From JANYJJ01 sp031386065 (GTDB lineage Bacteria > Pseudomonadota > Gammaproteobacteria > Burkholderiales > Burkholderiaceae_C), in assembly GCA_031386065.1 (NCBI GenBank), contig JANNBZ010000199.1, positions 1 through 19,379 of the forward strand: a stretch of DNA of 19,379 bases, read 5' to 3'. The stretch's first letter is position 1. Every line of letters starts with the position of its first letter. The notes under the pieces are model-generated. The model was not told the DNA's origin and made no database searches. It worked only from the letters and a program-made list of their open reading frames with translations. Below, one piece after another: positions 1 through 7,823 of this stretch. A program made the translations under genes and the position numbers.

Positions 1-762
1 TGCGAGGCCGGCATCGAGCGCGAGATCGGCGCGCACGAAACGCCCGATGGTCGGCCGGGCATCGCGGTGCTGCTGTTCTCGATGTCGGGCAAGGAACTCA
101 CGAAGCAGATCGAGCGCCGCGTCGGCCAATGTGTTTTGACCTGCCCGACGACGGCCGTGTTCGCCGGAATCCATGAAGGCGAAGCCATCGCACTCGGCAA
201 GAACCTGCGCTTCTTCGGCGACGGTTGGCAGATCTCGAAGCTCATCAACGGCGTGCGCTACTGGCGCGTGCCGGTGATGGACGGTGAATTCGTGGCCCAG
301 GAAACCACGGCGGTGGTCAAGGGCGTCGGCGGTGGCAACCTGCTGCTGCTGTGCACCGACACCGACAGCGCTTTGAGCGTGGCCGAAGCAGCCGTTGCGG
401 CGATGAAAAAACTGCCGAACGTGATCATGCCGTTCCCCGGTGGCGTGGTGCGCTCGGGCTCGAAGGTCGGCAGCAAGTACGCGGCCTTGAGCGCGTCGAC
501 CAACGACGCCTTCTGCCCGAGCTTGCTGGGTCTGGTCGACCACAGCGAGCTGACGCCGCAAACCCGCTGCGTGATGGAAATCGTGATCGACGGCCTGACC
601 GAAGCCGATGTCGGCGCGGCCATGCGCGTGGGCATGCAGACCGGCATCGCCATCGGCGCGGCCGGCGGGCTGCTGCGCATTTCGGCCGGCAACTACGGCG
701 GCAAGCTGGGGCCGTTCCACTTCCACCTTCACAAGCTGCTGGCCGACGAGGGGCCAGCGTGA
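1..762 (+). CDS. fhcD: Formylmethanofuran:tetrahydromethanopterin formyltransferase (FhcD/Ftr), N-terminus cut by window edge
   Basis: Transfers the formyl group between tetrahydromethanopterin (H4MPT) and methanofuran-type cofactor; in methylotrophic bacteria FhcD is a subunit of the cytoplasmic formyltransferase/hydrolase complex FhcABCD, which releases formate from formyl-H4MPT. The reading frame is open from base 1, so 253 residues are visible and I estimate roughly 45 N-terminal residues are missing. Family-like stretches are GDGWQISK, GVGGGNLLLLCTDTD, PFPGGVVRSGSKVGSKY and the C-terminal GGKLGPFHFHLHKLL. The stop codon overlaps the GTG start of fhcC, in keeping with the usual bacterial order fhcB-A-D-C; fhcB and fhcA are therefore expected just left of the window (inference). 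Assignment is by recognition of family sequence, not a search. Confidence 0.95.
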   Translation, partial: CEAGIEREIGAHETPDGRPGIAVLLFSMSGKELTKQIERRVGQCVLTCPTTAVFAGIHEGEAIALGKNLRFFGDGWQISKLINGVRYWRVPVMDGEFVAQETTAVVKGVGGGNLLLLCTDTDSALSVAEAAVAAMKKLPNVIMPFPGGVVRSGSKVGSKYAALSASTNDAFCPSLLGLVDHSELTPQTRCVMEIVIDGLTEADVGAAMRVGMQTGIAIGAAGGLLRISAGNYGGKLGPFHFHLHKLLADEGPA

Positions 763-1568
763 GCGGCTGGCGATTCGCGCTCACACACGCGCCTGCGTTG
801 CGGGTCGACCTGCGCGGTATCACGCCGTTGGCGCTGGCCGGCCTGTCGGTGGTTCAGGTCGGGCAACTGCGTGTGGGCCACGGCAACGCGACCGCGCCGC
901 TGGCGGAATTCTTCAGCATCGAGCCAGACCCCGGCGAGGCGCTGGTGTTCAACGCCGACCTGTCGCGCTTCGACCGCGTGGGCTGGCAAATGTCCGCAGG
1001 CCGCATCCAGGTCGACGGCGCTGTCGGCCATTACGCCGGCGGCTGCATGACCGGCGGTGAGCTTGCGGTCAACGGTGATGCCGGTCTGTTGGCGGCCTGT
1101 GAAATGGCGGGCGGCACGATCACCATCGAAGGCAACGTCGAAGACTTCGCGGCCAGCACCCTGCCGGGCAGCATGGACGGCATGCGCGGCGGCAGCCTCA
1201 TCGTGAAGGGGAATGCCGGTGCGCGCTTCGGTGACCGCATGCGGCGCGGCACCGCGCTGGTGTTCGGCAACGCTGGCGACTTCCTGGCGTCACGGATGGT
1301 CGCCGGCACCATTGCCGTGGGCGGGCAGGTGGGTGCGCATGTGGGCTACGGCATGCGGCGCGGCAGCGTGGTGTTGGTCAGCGAGCCAGCGTCGGTCGCC
1401 GCGACCTTTGTGCCGGCGATGGCCGATGCAGACGTGTTCTGGCAATTGCTGGCCCGCGATCTGGCAGCGCACGGCGGGCCGTTTTCCGGGCTCGCCTCGA
1501 AACGAATCGAGCGCCACCTGGGCGACCTTTCTGCGGCGGGCAAGGGCGAGCTGATCTTTGCGCGCTAA
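759..1568 (+). CDS. fhcC: Formylmethanofuran dehydrogenase subunit C-like protein (FhcC)
   Basis: Subunit C of the formyltransferase/hydrolase complex that converts formyl-H4MPT to formate in the cytoplasm. The 269-residue product is dominated by glycine-rich, right-handed beta-helix style repeats (GGCMTGGELAVNGDAG, GGTITIEGNVED, MRGGSLIVKGNAG, MRRGTALVFGNAG, MVAGTIAVGGQVG, MRRGSVVLV), the hallmark of FwdC/FmdC and the related C-terminal domain of glutamate synthase. Start chosen as GTG at 759: it overlaps the fhcD stop by 4 bp (GTGA) and has a GAGGGG ribosome binding site at 748-753. The same frame is open far upstream, but that upstream reading is antisense-like noise inside fhcD. Co-transcription and translational coupling with fhcD are likely. 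Confidence 0.93.
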   Translation: MSGWRFALTHAPALRVDLRGITPLALAGLSVVQVGQLRVGHGNATAPLAEFFSIEPDPGEALVFNADLSRFDRVGWQMSAGRIQVDGAVGHYAGGCMTGGELAVNGDAGLLAACEMAGGTITIEGNVEDFAASTLPGSMDGMRGGSLIVKGNAGARFGDRMRRGTALVFGNAGDFLASRMVAGTIAVGGQVGAHVGYGMRRGSVVLVSEPASVAATFVPAMADADVFWQLLARDLAAHGGPFSGLASKRIERHLGDLSAAGKGELIFAR

Positions 1569-1621
1569 CGCACGGCCGCCGTCGGCCATCTCGTTTCGAT
1601 CTACTTTTTGGGAGTTACCTG

Positions 1622-2155
1622 ATGACCAACAGCTACGTCTTCCACGCCGGTGAAGCCACGGTGTTCGCCCGCGAAGGCCAGTTCACCGACGCGATGCCCG
1701 AAATCCTGATCGGCCGCACCGATGGCCCGGTCGGCCAGGCCTTCGCCAACATGATGGCGCAGAGCAAGGGCCACACCGCGATGTTCGCGATCCGCGCCTG
1801 CAACCAGCTGGTGCGCCCCGCGACCATCATCGTTCCCAAGGTGACGTTGAAGACCATGGCCAACATCGACCTCTTCGGCGGGGTGGTGCAAGGTGCCACC
1901 GCCGACGCAGTCGTCGACTGCCTGATCGACGGCACGATCCCGAAGGCGCTGGCCAACGAGCTGTGCATCATCAGCCTGGTGTGGATCGACCCGCGTTGCG
2001 CCACCGACCCGAACCTCGACAAGAAAGACATGTACCGCACCAATTACGAGGCGACTAAGCTGGCCATCCGGCGGGCGCTGAATAACGAGCCGTCGGTCGA
2101 GGAGCTGATCGCGAACCGGCACACCATCAAGCACGACATGGACGACTGGAGCTGA
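1622..2155 (+). CDS. Formaldehyde-activating enzyme (Fae) homologue lacking the catalytic histidine
   Basis: 177-residue Fae-family protein. True Fae condenses formaldehyde with H4MPT to methylene-H4MPT. Family features visible: GEA near residue 10, the ILIG turn (28-31), GQAFAN, the central IIVPKVTLK, GVVQGATADAVVDCLIDGTIPKA and the C-terminal NYEATKLAIRRALNNEPSVEELI. In classical Fae the stretch before the IIG turn reads AHIDLIIG with the catalytic His17; here my hand alignment gives AMPEILIG, with Met25 at the His position. This resembles the divergent Fae paralogues of methylotrophs whose function is unclear, so it may not be a formaldehyde-condensing enzyme; a sensor, carrier or regulator role is possible. 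Ribosome binding site GGGAG at 1610-1614 is 7 nt before ATG. It sits 53 bp after fhcC and 6 bp before pabBC. Confidence 0.9.
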   Translation: MTNSYVFHAGEATVFAREGQFTDAMPEILIGRTDGPVGQAFANMMAQSKGHTAMFAIRACNQLVRPATIIVPKVTLKTMANIDLFGGVVQGATADAVVDCLIDGTIPKALANELCIISLVWIDPRCATDPNLDKKDMYRTNYEATKLAIRRALNNEPSVEELIANRHTIKHDMDDWS

Positions 2156-2161
2156 AGGGTG

Positions 2162-4069
2162 ATGAGCGCGCTCGCCGACTGCTTCGCGCTGCTGGACGAC
2201 GTGCAAGCGACGCCCGACCAACCGACGAGTCGGCTGTACCAGGGTTTCGAGCGCGAGCATCGCTGCGCCGACCCCGCCCAGCTCGACGCACTGTGGACGC
2301 AGGTCGAGGCCGACCAGCGCGGCGGGCTGCACGCGGTGTTGCTGGTCGACTATGAATGGGGTGCCAAGCTGTTGAAGGCCGGGCACGAGCGGCTGGGTCA
2401 CGACAATGCTTCGGCCCTGCGCGTGCTGATGTTCCGCGAGCTGTCGCAGTTGTCTGCGGCCGAGGTGCGAGAGTGGCTGTCGGCGCGCGAGCCGCAGCAA
2501 GCCTCGGGGGTGATGAATCTTGCGCCCAGCGTGGACGAGCCGGCGTTCAAGCACGCCATCGCGCAAATCCACGAAGCCATCGCCGCCGGCGAGACCTATC
2601 AAGTCAACTACACCTACCGGTTGCACGGGCAGAGTCACGGGTCGCCGCTGGCGCTGTACCGGCGGCTGCGGGACCGCCAGCCGGTGTGTTACGGCGCGCT
2701 GATCGCCCTGCCTGCTGACAGCGCTGCGGCAGACGCCACGACGCATGTGCTGTCGTGCTCGCCGGAGCTGTTTTTGCGCCATCGGCAGGGCCTGCTGACG
2801 GCCCGCCCGATGAAGGGCACGGCCTCGCGCGCGCCCGGCCCCGAAGGCGACAGCGAAACCGCGCGCCACCTGTCGATCGACACCAAGAACCGCGCCGAAA
2901 ACCTGATGATCGTCGACCTGCTGCGCAACGATCTGGGCCGCCTGGCGCAGACCGGCAGCGTCAAGGTGCCCGAGCTGTTCGCCATCGAGCCCTACAGCAC
3001 GGTGTTCCAGATGACGTCGACGGTGCAGGCGCGCTTGCGCAGCAACGTTGGCTTTCCCGAGGTGCTGCGCGCCGCGTTCCCGTGCGGCTCGATCACCGGC
3101 GCACCCAAGCACCACACGATGCAGTTGATTGCCGGGCTGGAAACCACGCCGCGGGGCCTGTATTGCGGTGCCATCGGCTGGATCGATGCGCCGCAAGGCA
3201 CGGCGCGCTGCGGCGATTTCTGCCTGTCGGTGGCGATCCGCACCTTGACGCTGGGGCGCGAGGTGCAGGGTCTGAGGCCGGCCTGCCTCGGCGTGGGTGC
3301 CGGCATCGTGGCGGACAGCCGGGCGGACGACGAGTTCGAGGAATGCCGGCTCAAGGCGCGCTTCTTGACCGGGCTCGATCCCGGCTTCGAACTGTTCGAG
3401 ACGATGTGGGCGGGGCCGTCACCGCACGCCCCATCGGCCGTGCGCCACCTCGATCGCCACCTCGACCGGATGGCCCGCAGCGCCCGTGCGCTGGGGTTCG
3501 CCTTCGATCGTGCGATCGCCTTCGACCGCGTGACCGCGCAGGCCCGCACGTTGACGCCCGCCGGGCCCTGGCGCCTGCGCTTGGCCCTGTCCCACGACGG
3601 GCGCATGGACCTGCAATGCGCGCTGCTTGCGGCGCTGCGCGACGAGCCGGTCACGCTGTTGGTGGCCGCTGCCCGACTGCCTGACTGCAACCCGCTGGCC
3701 GCCCACAAGACCACGCTGCGCGCGGCCTACGACGAAGGCGTGCGTGCGGCCGAACGTGCGGGGGCGTTCGACAGCCTGTTTTTCACGCTCGATGGCCGCC
3801 TGGTCGAAGGCGGTCGCAGCTCGGTCTTCGTGAAGCTCGATGGCCGCTGGACGACCCCGCCGCTGACCGACGGCGCGCTGCCGGGTGTGATGCGCGCACT
3901 GTTGCTCGAGGACCCGGCCTGGGCTGCCAATGAGTGCAGCCTGAGCTGGCACGACCTGCAGCGTGCCGAGGCCATCGTCGTCTGCAATGCGCTGCGCGGC
4001 CTGTTGCACGCCCGTCTCTTGCACGACCTGTTGAACGACCTGCTGCACGACCGGCCGGTGTCGGCATGA
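2162..4069 (+). CDS. pabBC: Fused aminodeoxychorismate synthase component I / 4-amino-4-deoxychorismate lyase (PabB-PabC)
   Basis: 635-residue bifunctional enzyme that makes p-aminobenzoate from chorismate. Residues about 1-405 are a chorismate-binding PabB domain: PMKGT (Lys218, the catalytic-lysine motif), KNRAENLMIVDLLRNDLGR, FPCGSITGAPK (usual form FPGGSVTGAPK), RGLYCGAIGW and GVGAGIVADS. Residues about 408-635 are a PLP-dependent PabC-like domain of the branched-chain aminotransferase fold: FELFETM at its start, HKTTLRAAYDEG with candidate PLP lysine Lys516, and LVEGGRSSVFV. p-Aminobenzoate is needed for folate and is also the substrate of the first committed step of methanopterin synthesis, which explains its place in a C1 cluster (inference). 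The ATG at 2162 is used; a GTG at 2159 directly precedes it. The amidotransferase PabA is not in the window. The stop overlaps the next gene by 4 bp. Confidence 0.93.
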   Translation: MSALADCFALLDDVQATPDQPTSRLYQGFEREHRCADPAQLDALWTQVEADQRGGLHAVLLVDYEWGAKLLKAGHERLGHDNASALRVLMFRELSQLSAAEVREWLSAREPQQASGVMNLAPSVDEPAFKHAIAQIHEAIAAGETYQVNYTYRLHGQSHGSPLALYRRLRDRQPVCYGALIALPADSAAADATTHVLSCSPELFLRHRQGLLTARPMKGTASRAPGPEGDSETARHLSIDTKNRAENLMIVDLLRNDLGRLAQTGSVKVPELFAIEPYSTVFQMTSTVQARLRSNVGFPEVLRAAFPCGSITGAPKHHTMQLIAGLETTPRGLYCGAIGWIDAPQGTARCGDFCLSVAIRTLTLGREVQGLRPACLGVGAGIVADSRADDEFEECRLKARFLTGLDPGFELFETMWAGPSPHAPSAVRHLDRHLDRMARSARALGFAFDRAIAFDRVTAQARTLTPAGPWRLRLALSHDGRMDLQCALLAALRDEPVTLLVAAARLPDCNPLAAHKTTLRAAYDEGVRAAERAGAFDSLFFTLDGRLVEGGRSSVFVKLDGRWTTPPLTDGALPGVMRALLLEDPAWAANECSLSWHDLQRAEAIVVCNALRGLLHARLLHDLLNDLLHDRPVSA

Positions 4070-4776
4070 GCCTCGCGTCCGCGACGACGCTCGCGCTGTT
4101 CGACCTGGATCACACGCTGATCCCGTTCGACAGCGGGATGGCGTGGACGCAGTTTCTGGTCGAGCGCGGGCGGTTGCCGGCCGAGGCGGAAGACCAGTAC
4201 CTGTCCTTCTGCCACCAGTACGTGGCCGGCACGCTCGACATTCATGCGATGCACCGCGCCAACCTTCAGCCCTTGCTGCAATTCCCGCGCCAAACGCTGG
4301 GGCTGTGGCTGCTTGAGTTCGAGGCCCAGATGGCAGCCCGGCTGCCGGCCGACATGCGTGAGCTGCTGCAACAGCACGCTGACAGGGGTGACCTGTGCGT
4401 GATCGTCACCGCCACCGAGCGCCTCATTGCCGAGCCGTTCGCGCGCCAGTTCGGCGTCGGCCACTTGATCGCCACCGAGGCGGCGACGGTCGATGGCCTG
4501 CCAGGCTCGGCGCTGACCGGCGAGATCGACGGCGAGCCGTGCTACCGCGAGCAGAAAGTGAGTCGGGTCGAACGCTGGCTGGCCGCGCGGCCAGCAGGCT
4601 CGGCTCAGCGGCTGTCCGATTTCACGCGCAGCTGGTTCTATTCCGACTCGATCAACGACCTGCCCTTGCTCAGCGCGGTGTCGCATCCGGTGGCGGTGCG
4701 CCCGGATGAGCGCCTGCGTGCGCACGCGCTGGCGTCGGGCTGGCGCGTCATCGATCGCGTCATCGATCCGGTTTGA
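4066..4776 (+). CDS. HAD-superfamily subfamily IB phosphatase (SerB/CicA-like)
   Basis: 236-residue cytoplasmic haloacid-dehalogenase-type hydrolase. Motif I is DLDHT (Asp13 nucleophile, Asp15 acid/base), motif II is VTAT near residue 115, the basic residue is in YREQK near 177, and motif III is YSDSINDLPLL near 195. The cap follows motif I directly, as in subfamily IB (phosphoserine phosphatase-like). The ATG overlaps the pabBC stop (ATGA), so translation is coupled. The substrate cannot be told from sequence. Being coupled to pabBC in an H4MPT-pathway block, a dephosphorylation step in pterin or methanopterin synthesis is a reasonable guess, but generic phosphoserine-phosphatase-like activity is equally possible. 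Last + strand gene of the block; it converges with the xox operon across 45 bp. Confidence 0.88.
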   Translation: MSLASATTLALFDLDHTLIPFDSGMAWTQFLVERGRLPAEAEDQYLSFCHQYVAGTLDIHAMHRANLQPLLQFPRQTLGLWLLEFEAQMAARLPADMRELLQQHADRGDLCVIVTATERLIAEPFARQFGVGHLIATEAATVDGLPGSALTGEIDGEPCYREQKVSRVERWLAARPAGSAQRLSDFTRSWFYSDSINDLPLLSAVSHPVAVRPDERLRAHALASGWRVIDRVIDPV

Positions 4777-4821
4777 CGCAAAGACCCGAAGCTGCGCCTG
4801 CGGCTGCGTCGCGGGCCTGAC

Positions 4822-5364
4822 TCATTGCTCCAGCCGCAATATTTCCAACTGCTCGGGCACGGTCTGGAAGGTTCCGGTGCCGGCCGGCATCTGCATCAGC
4901 GGCTTCGCGTCGGCACCGAGCAACCACACACTCGGATAGACCAGCATGCGGGCGCGTTCGTCGCCGATGGAGCGCTGGAACTCGGCGTACGGCAGGCTTG
5001 TGTTGCCGATGCGAATGAACAGCTGTTTCGCGCTGACCGACAAGGCGCTGCGCAGATCGACCACGATGTACTGCGGTGAAAAGTGCGGCACCAGGGCCGC
5101 TGCGTTCTGCTCCAGAAACGCCTCGTACTTGCGGCAGTATGGGCAGTCGCTGGCACCCAGGTAGACGTACAGGCGCTTGTCCTCGCGCACAGCGCGGGCC
5201 AGAGCCGCCGTCAGGTCGAACTCATGGCGCGCGGGCACGCCGACCGGCTGCACAACGATGGGCGCGTACGCCGCCGGAACGCCGGCCATCGCGGCCGACG
5301 GCAGCAGCGCGAGCCCCAACGTAACGAATGATGCGATGAATGACGCGGCGATGAATGGATGCAT
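4822..5364 (-). CDS. Periplasmic thioredoxin-fold protein with CPYC active site
   Basis: 180-residue exported protein, last gene of the xox operon. A signal peptide covers about residues 1-27 (hydrophobic core ASFVTLGLALL, cleavage after AMA). The thioredoxin-like domain has the redox motif CPYC (Cys74, Cys77) preceded by VYLGASD, and the cis-proline loop is probably YPSVWLL near residue 138. This looks like the SoxW/DsbD-gamma-type thioredoxins that reduce or oxidise periplasmic partners. It lies 8 bp after a SoxYZ-like carrier, so the carrier cysteine of that protein is a likely partner (inference). The same frame stays open far upstream inside the SoxYZ-like gene; the ATG at 5364 is chosen because it starts the signal peptide and follows the upstream stop. 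Confidence 0.88.
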   Translation of the reverse strand: MHPFIAASFIASFVTLGLALLPSAAMAGVPAAYAPIVVQPVGVPARHEFDLTAALARAVREDKRLYVYLGASDCPYCRKYEAFLEQNAAALVPHFSPQYIVVDLRSALSVSAKQLFIRIGNTSLPYAEFQRSIGDERARMLVYPSVWLLGADAKPLMQMPAGTGTFQTVPEQLEILRLEQ

Positions 5365-5372
5365 CTCACTGC

Positions 5373-6209
5373 CTACCGAACCGCCAGCGTTCCCACCCAG
5401 CGCTGCTCTTTCGAGTCTTCGACCTCGGCCTTCAACTGGCCCGGTCCATGCGGCACGAAATTGAAGCGAACGGTCGGGTTCTCGCTGACTGAAAAATCCA
5501 GCTCGGCGTCGAAGACCTTGCGGTCGGCATAGCTGACCTTGATGGACCGAACGAAGTGGGCCGGGATGAACATCACGGTCACGTTGTTCAACTCGAAACC
5601 GGTGTCGTTGGGGTGCACCACGGTCACGTCGGCCGAGGTTGGCTGGTTCATCGTGATGGTCTCGGCCACGTTCAGCACGGTCTTCCCGATCAGGTTCAAC
5701 GCCTCGCGGTTGGGCGGTGCCGAGCAGCCGCCCGAGGTTTTCACGTAGCGCGAATCCATGTGCAGTTTGCCGTTCGACAACTCGGCGATCACGCGCACGT
5801 GGCTGTATTCGTCCACCCGCAGGCGGGTCTCGAAATCGGCCTGCCCGATCTCGGTGGTCAGGTCGAGCACGGCGGCGAGCGGAGACGGGTTCTTGTCGAC
5901 CAGCAGGTAGAGCCGCTTGACGTAGAGGTCGGGCGTTTGCGCCAGTTTGGAGACGATCTTGACCGGTACCGAAGCGCCGTACGCGGCACGCAGCGGCGCG
6001 ATGATTTGCACCGTGCCCGGCGTCGCGTCGACGGGGCGCGACTGGAACAGTTTCTCGCGCAGGCTTTCCCACTCGGGCGACGAGTCGGCGTGGCCTGCCG
6101 CAGCCGGCAGCCCACCCGGGGCCGCGTGTGCGACCGGCGCTGCGGCGGCCAGAAGCAGGCACAGCGCTGGAAAGCCGAGCAGTCGGCCGATGAAGTGGAA
6201 CGTGCGCAT
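5373..6209 (-). CDS. Quinoprotein dehydrogenase-associated SoxYZ-like carrier protein, copy 1
   Basis: 278-residue exported protein. The N-terminal signal peptide runs to about residue 29 (LCLLLAAAAPVAHA). The rest looks like a SoxY-like immunoglobulin-type domain fused to a SoxZ-like domain. The SoxY-like half has LFQSRP (54-59), NPSP, an ETRLRVDEYSHVRVIAE strand and GGCSAPP with Cys162, the likely counterpart of the substrate-carrying SoxY cysteine, although here it is internal rather than at the extreme C-terminus. The SoxZ-like half has HPNDTGF, HFVRSIKVSY and FSVSENPTVRF. In the Sox system SoxYZ carries sulfur intermediates as thiol conjugates; the substrate of this quinoprotein-associated family is not established. 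It is a paralogue of the product of 8849-9706 and lies between an MBL-fold gene and a thioredoxin gene. The start is ATG at 6209; a longer in-frame reading to 6302 has no signal peptide at its front. Confidence 0.9.
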   Translation of the reverse strand: MRTFHFIGRLLGFPALCLLLAAAAPVAHAAPGGLPAAAGHADSSPEWESLREKLFQSRPVDATPGTVQIIAPLRAAYGASVPVKIVSKLAQTPDLYVKRLYLLVDKNPSPLAAVLDLTTEIGQADFETRLRVDEYSHVRVIAELSNGKLHMDSRYVKTSGGCSAPPNREALNLIGKTVLNVAETITMNQPTSADVTVVHPNDTGFELNNVTVMFIPAHFVRSIKVSYADRKVFDAELDFSVSENPTVRFNFVPHGPGQLKAEVEDSKEQRWVGTLAVR

Positions 6210-6234
6210 GGTGGAGTCCGGATAAAAAAGATCG

Positions 6235-7236
6235 TTACTGCTGCGAGCTGGCCCGCTTGAACATTTGATCGCGCTCGAAACGCACAAACAAGACCGAGGC
6301 ATTGCGCCGGTGGATTGTCTCGTACTGGTCCCAGCGCGCGAACTCCGGGAGCGAAGCCGCGTCGGGCACCTCGCTCAACGCGGCACCCGATTGCAGCAAT
6401 TCCAGCAAGCGCGCTTGCAGTTGTGCGAGGTACCTGTCAACGGTGTCGATCAACTGGCGCGACGCCACCGGCCCGTGCCCTGGCACCACACTTTTCATCG
6501 GCAATTGACGCAGCGACTGCAGCGCGTGCGTCCAGCCCTCGAGATCGCTGTCCTGCACATCCGGAATGCGCGATTGATCGAGCAGACCGCCGGCGAACAG
6601 CACGCCGGATTCCACGTCGAACACCGCCACGTCGCCCGGTCCGCTGGAGTGTCCGTGGTGCAGCACCTGAACGCGCCGGCCGATGTTGGCTATCTCGTGC
6701 GACGCTTCATATTCATGGTCGGGCTTGAACATCGCGGTGCCTTGCATCTCGGCCGCGCCGAGCACCTGGTTCAGCGTCTTCAGGCAGCGATCGCAGCGCG
6801 ACCGCATCAAGCCTGCCGCCTTGGCGTGCATGTGGATCGGAATGCCTTGCTCGCGATAGGCGTTGGCGCCGAACAGGAACTCCTGGCGGGTGTGCGTGAT
6901 CAGCGCCAGCCGCACCGGCTTGTCGGTGACGCGTCGCAGTGCCGCCAGCAGGGCCACGCCGTGGCGGTAGGAGGTGCCGGTGTCGATGGCCAGCACGCCG
7001 GTCTCACCGACAATGAAGCCGGCGTTGCCGATGCGACCGAGGCTGTCGGTGTCGACCTCGCCGGGCGCGCCTTGCACCATGTACACACCGCGCGCTACTT
7101 CGACCACGCGGGGTGTCGCAAGCGCTGACGACTCGCGCGTCTCAGGGCGTGGCGCAGCGCCCGCAGCGCAGCCCGCGAGCAGGGCGACGCTGACCGTGGC
7201 GGTCAACGCCTTCAACAAGGTCTGCATCCGGTTCAC
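6235..7236 (-). CDS. MBL-fold lipoprotein of the quinoprotein relay metallohydrolase type, with degenerate metal site
   Basis: 333 residues from GTG 7236 (an ATG at 7227 is an equal alternative). N-terminal lipoprotein signal with lipobox LAGC, Cys23. The metallo-beta-lactamase fold is clear (GFIVGETGVLAIDTG, LHHGHSSGPGD, VVPGHGPV), but the metal motif HxHxDH reads HTRQEF (115-120): only the first His remains. The bridging Asp, expected in the GVLFAGGLL stretch, is Gly217. His196 and His254 are kept. It also has a CDRC pair (Cys148, Cys151). It resembles the SoxH-like 'quinoprotein relay system zinc metallohydrolase' proteins found beside PQQ dehydrogenases; which numbered subtype it is I cannot tell. 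Zinc hydrolase activity is doubtful; a redox or scaffolding role is possible. It is 6 bp downstream of the SRPBCC gene and 25 bp upstream of SoxYZ copy 1. Confidence 0.87.
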   Translation of the reverse strand: MNRMQTLLKALTATVSVALLAGCAAGAAPRPETRESSALATPRVVEVARGVYMVQGAPGEVDTDSLGRIGNAGFIVGETGVLAIDTGTSYRHGVALLAALRRVTDKPVRLALITHTRQEFLFGANAYREQGIPIHMHAKAAGLMRSRCDRCLKTLNQVLGAAEMQGTAMFKPDHEYEASHEIANIGRRVQVLHHGHSSGPGDVAVFDVESGVLFAGGLLDQSRIPDVQDSDLEGWTHALQSLRQLPMKSVVPGHGPVASRQLIDTVDRYLAQLQARLLELLQSGAALSEVPDAASLPEFARWDQYETIHRRNASVLFVRFERDQMFKRASSQQ

Positions 7237-7242
7237 GGCCGA

Positions 7243-7800
7243 CTACTTGGCTTCGACGAGCTTCTTCAAGTTTTCGAGCCCGCTCTTGTAGACGCCGGTG
7301 ATCGCCTTGACGGCGGCGTCGTCGTTTTGTTCGGGCGGCGGGTCGTTGTTTTGATATGCGCGATAGAACGCACCGCGCCATTCGACGACCGACTGATTGC
7401 CCTCGCCGCTGACGCTGATCGTCGAGGTGTAGTTGCTGACCGGCAGCGCGCCGCCATCCTTGGCGCGGTAGCTGTACTTCATTTTGGCGTCGTCGTGGCT
7501 TTCGAGTGTCTCGGTTTGGTCGCCGCCGCCCTTGAGCTTGAGCTGGCGCACCGAGCCCACGCTGTTGCCTTTGTCAGCCGGGCTCTCAGCCACCGCCGGG
7601 TGCCAGTCTTTCAACGCGTCGAAGTTTTTGAGTGTTGCCCACACCGCGCTCGGCGGGGCATTGATGGTGATGCGTTCGACGGCCTTTTGCCGCGTCGGCC
7701 CATGGGACCTGGTGGCACTCGAGAACAACGTCACCAGCGCGGCCACGCAGGCCATTGCGATGAAGACGGAACCTCGGCGTTCGTTGAGTGTCGGCAGCAT
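7243..7800 (-). CDS. Exported SRPBCC-family protein, MxaD-like
   Basis: 185-residue protein with a signal peptide or membrane anchor (SVFIAMACVAALVTLFSS, about residues 10-27) and one START/SRPBCC domain: VERITINAPPSAVWATLKNFDALKDWHPAV at the N-terminal strand-helix, then SVRQLKLKGGGDQTETLESHDD, the central YRAKDGGALPVSNYTSTISV sheet, SVVEWRGAFYRAY and the C-terminal helix GVYKSGLENLKKLVE. MxaD of methanol-oxidation clusters belongs to this fold and is reported to aid coupling of methanol dehydrogenase with its cytochrome; by context the same role with XoxF/XoxG is likely here. The start is ATG at 7800 with a good ribosome binding site (TGGAGA, about 5 nt upstream); a longer in-frame reading to 7827 lacks support. 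It starts 23 bp after the propeller gene. Confidence 0.85.
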   Translation of the reverse strand: MLPTLNERRGSVFIAMACVAALVTLFSSATRSHGPTRQKAVERITINAPPSAVWATLKNFDALKDWHPAVAESPADKGNSVGSVRQLKLKGGGDQTETLESHDDAKMKYSYRAKDGGALPVSNYTSTISVSGEGNQSVVEWRGAFYRAYQNNDPPPEQNDDAAVKAITGVYKSGLENLKKLVEAK

Positions 7801-7823
7801 GAAATCTCCAGTGAAAAACAAAG

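Noticed and set aside
351..758. N-terminal extension of fhcC into fhcD
   Set aside because: Out-of-frame reading of fhcD with Arg-rich nonsense sequence; GTG 759 has a ribosome binding site and matches FhcC.
1574..1587. Short hairpin GGCCG-CCGT-CGGCC between fhcC and the fae-like gene
   Set aside because: Five-bp stem without a following T-run; common by chance at this GC content.
1601..3196. 531-residue open frame on the - strand opposite fae-like and pabBC
   Set aside because: It is antisense to two well-recognised genes, is Arg/His/Val-rich with no family features, and is typical of long chance frames in GC-rich DNA.
4775..4810. Possible terminator between the convergent HAD and thioredoxin genes (GACGCA/TGCGTC)
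   Set aside because: Only 6 bp of stem with a 24-nt loop and no T-run on either strand.
4822..6162. 446-residue - strand frame that would fuse the thioredoxin protein to a long N-terminal part
   Set aside because: The part upstream of 5364 is an alternative frame of the SoxYZ-like gene; the real protein starts with a signal peptide at 5364.
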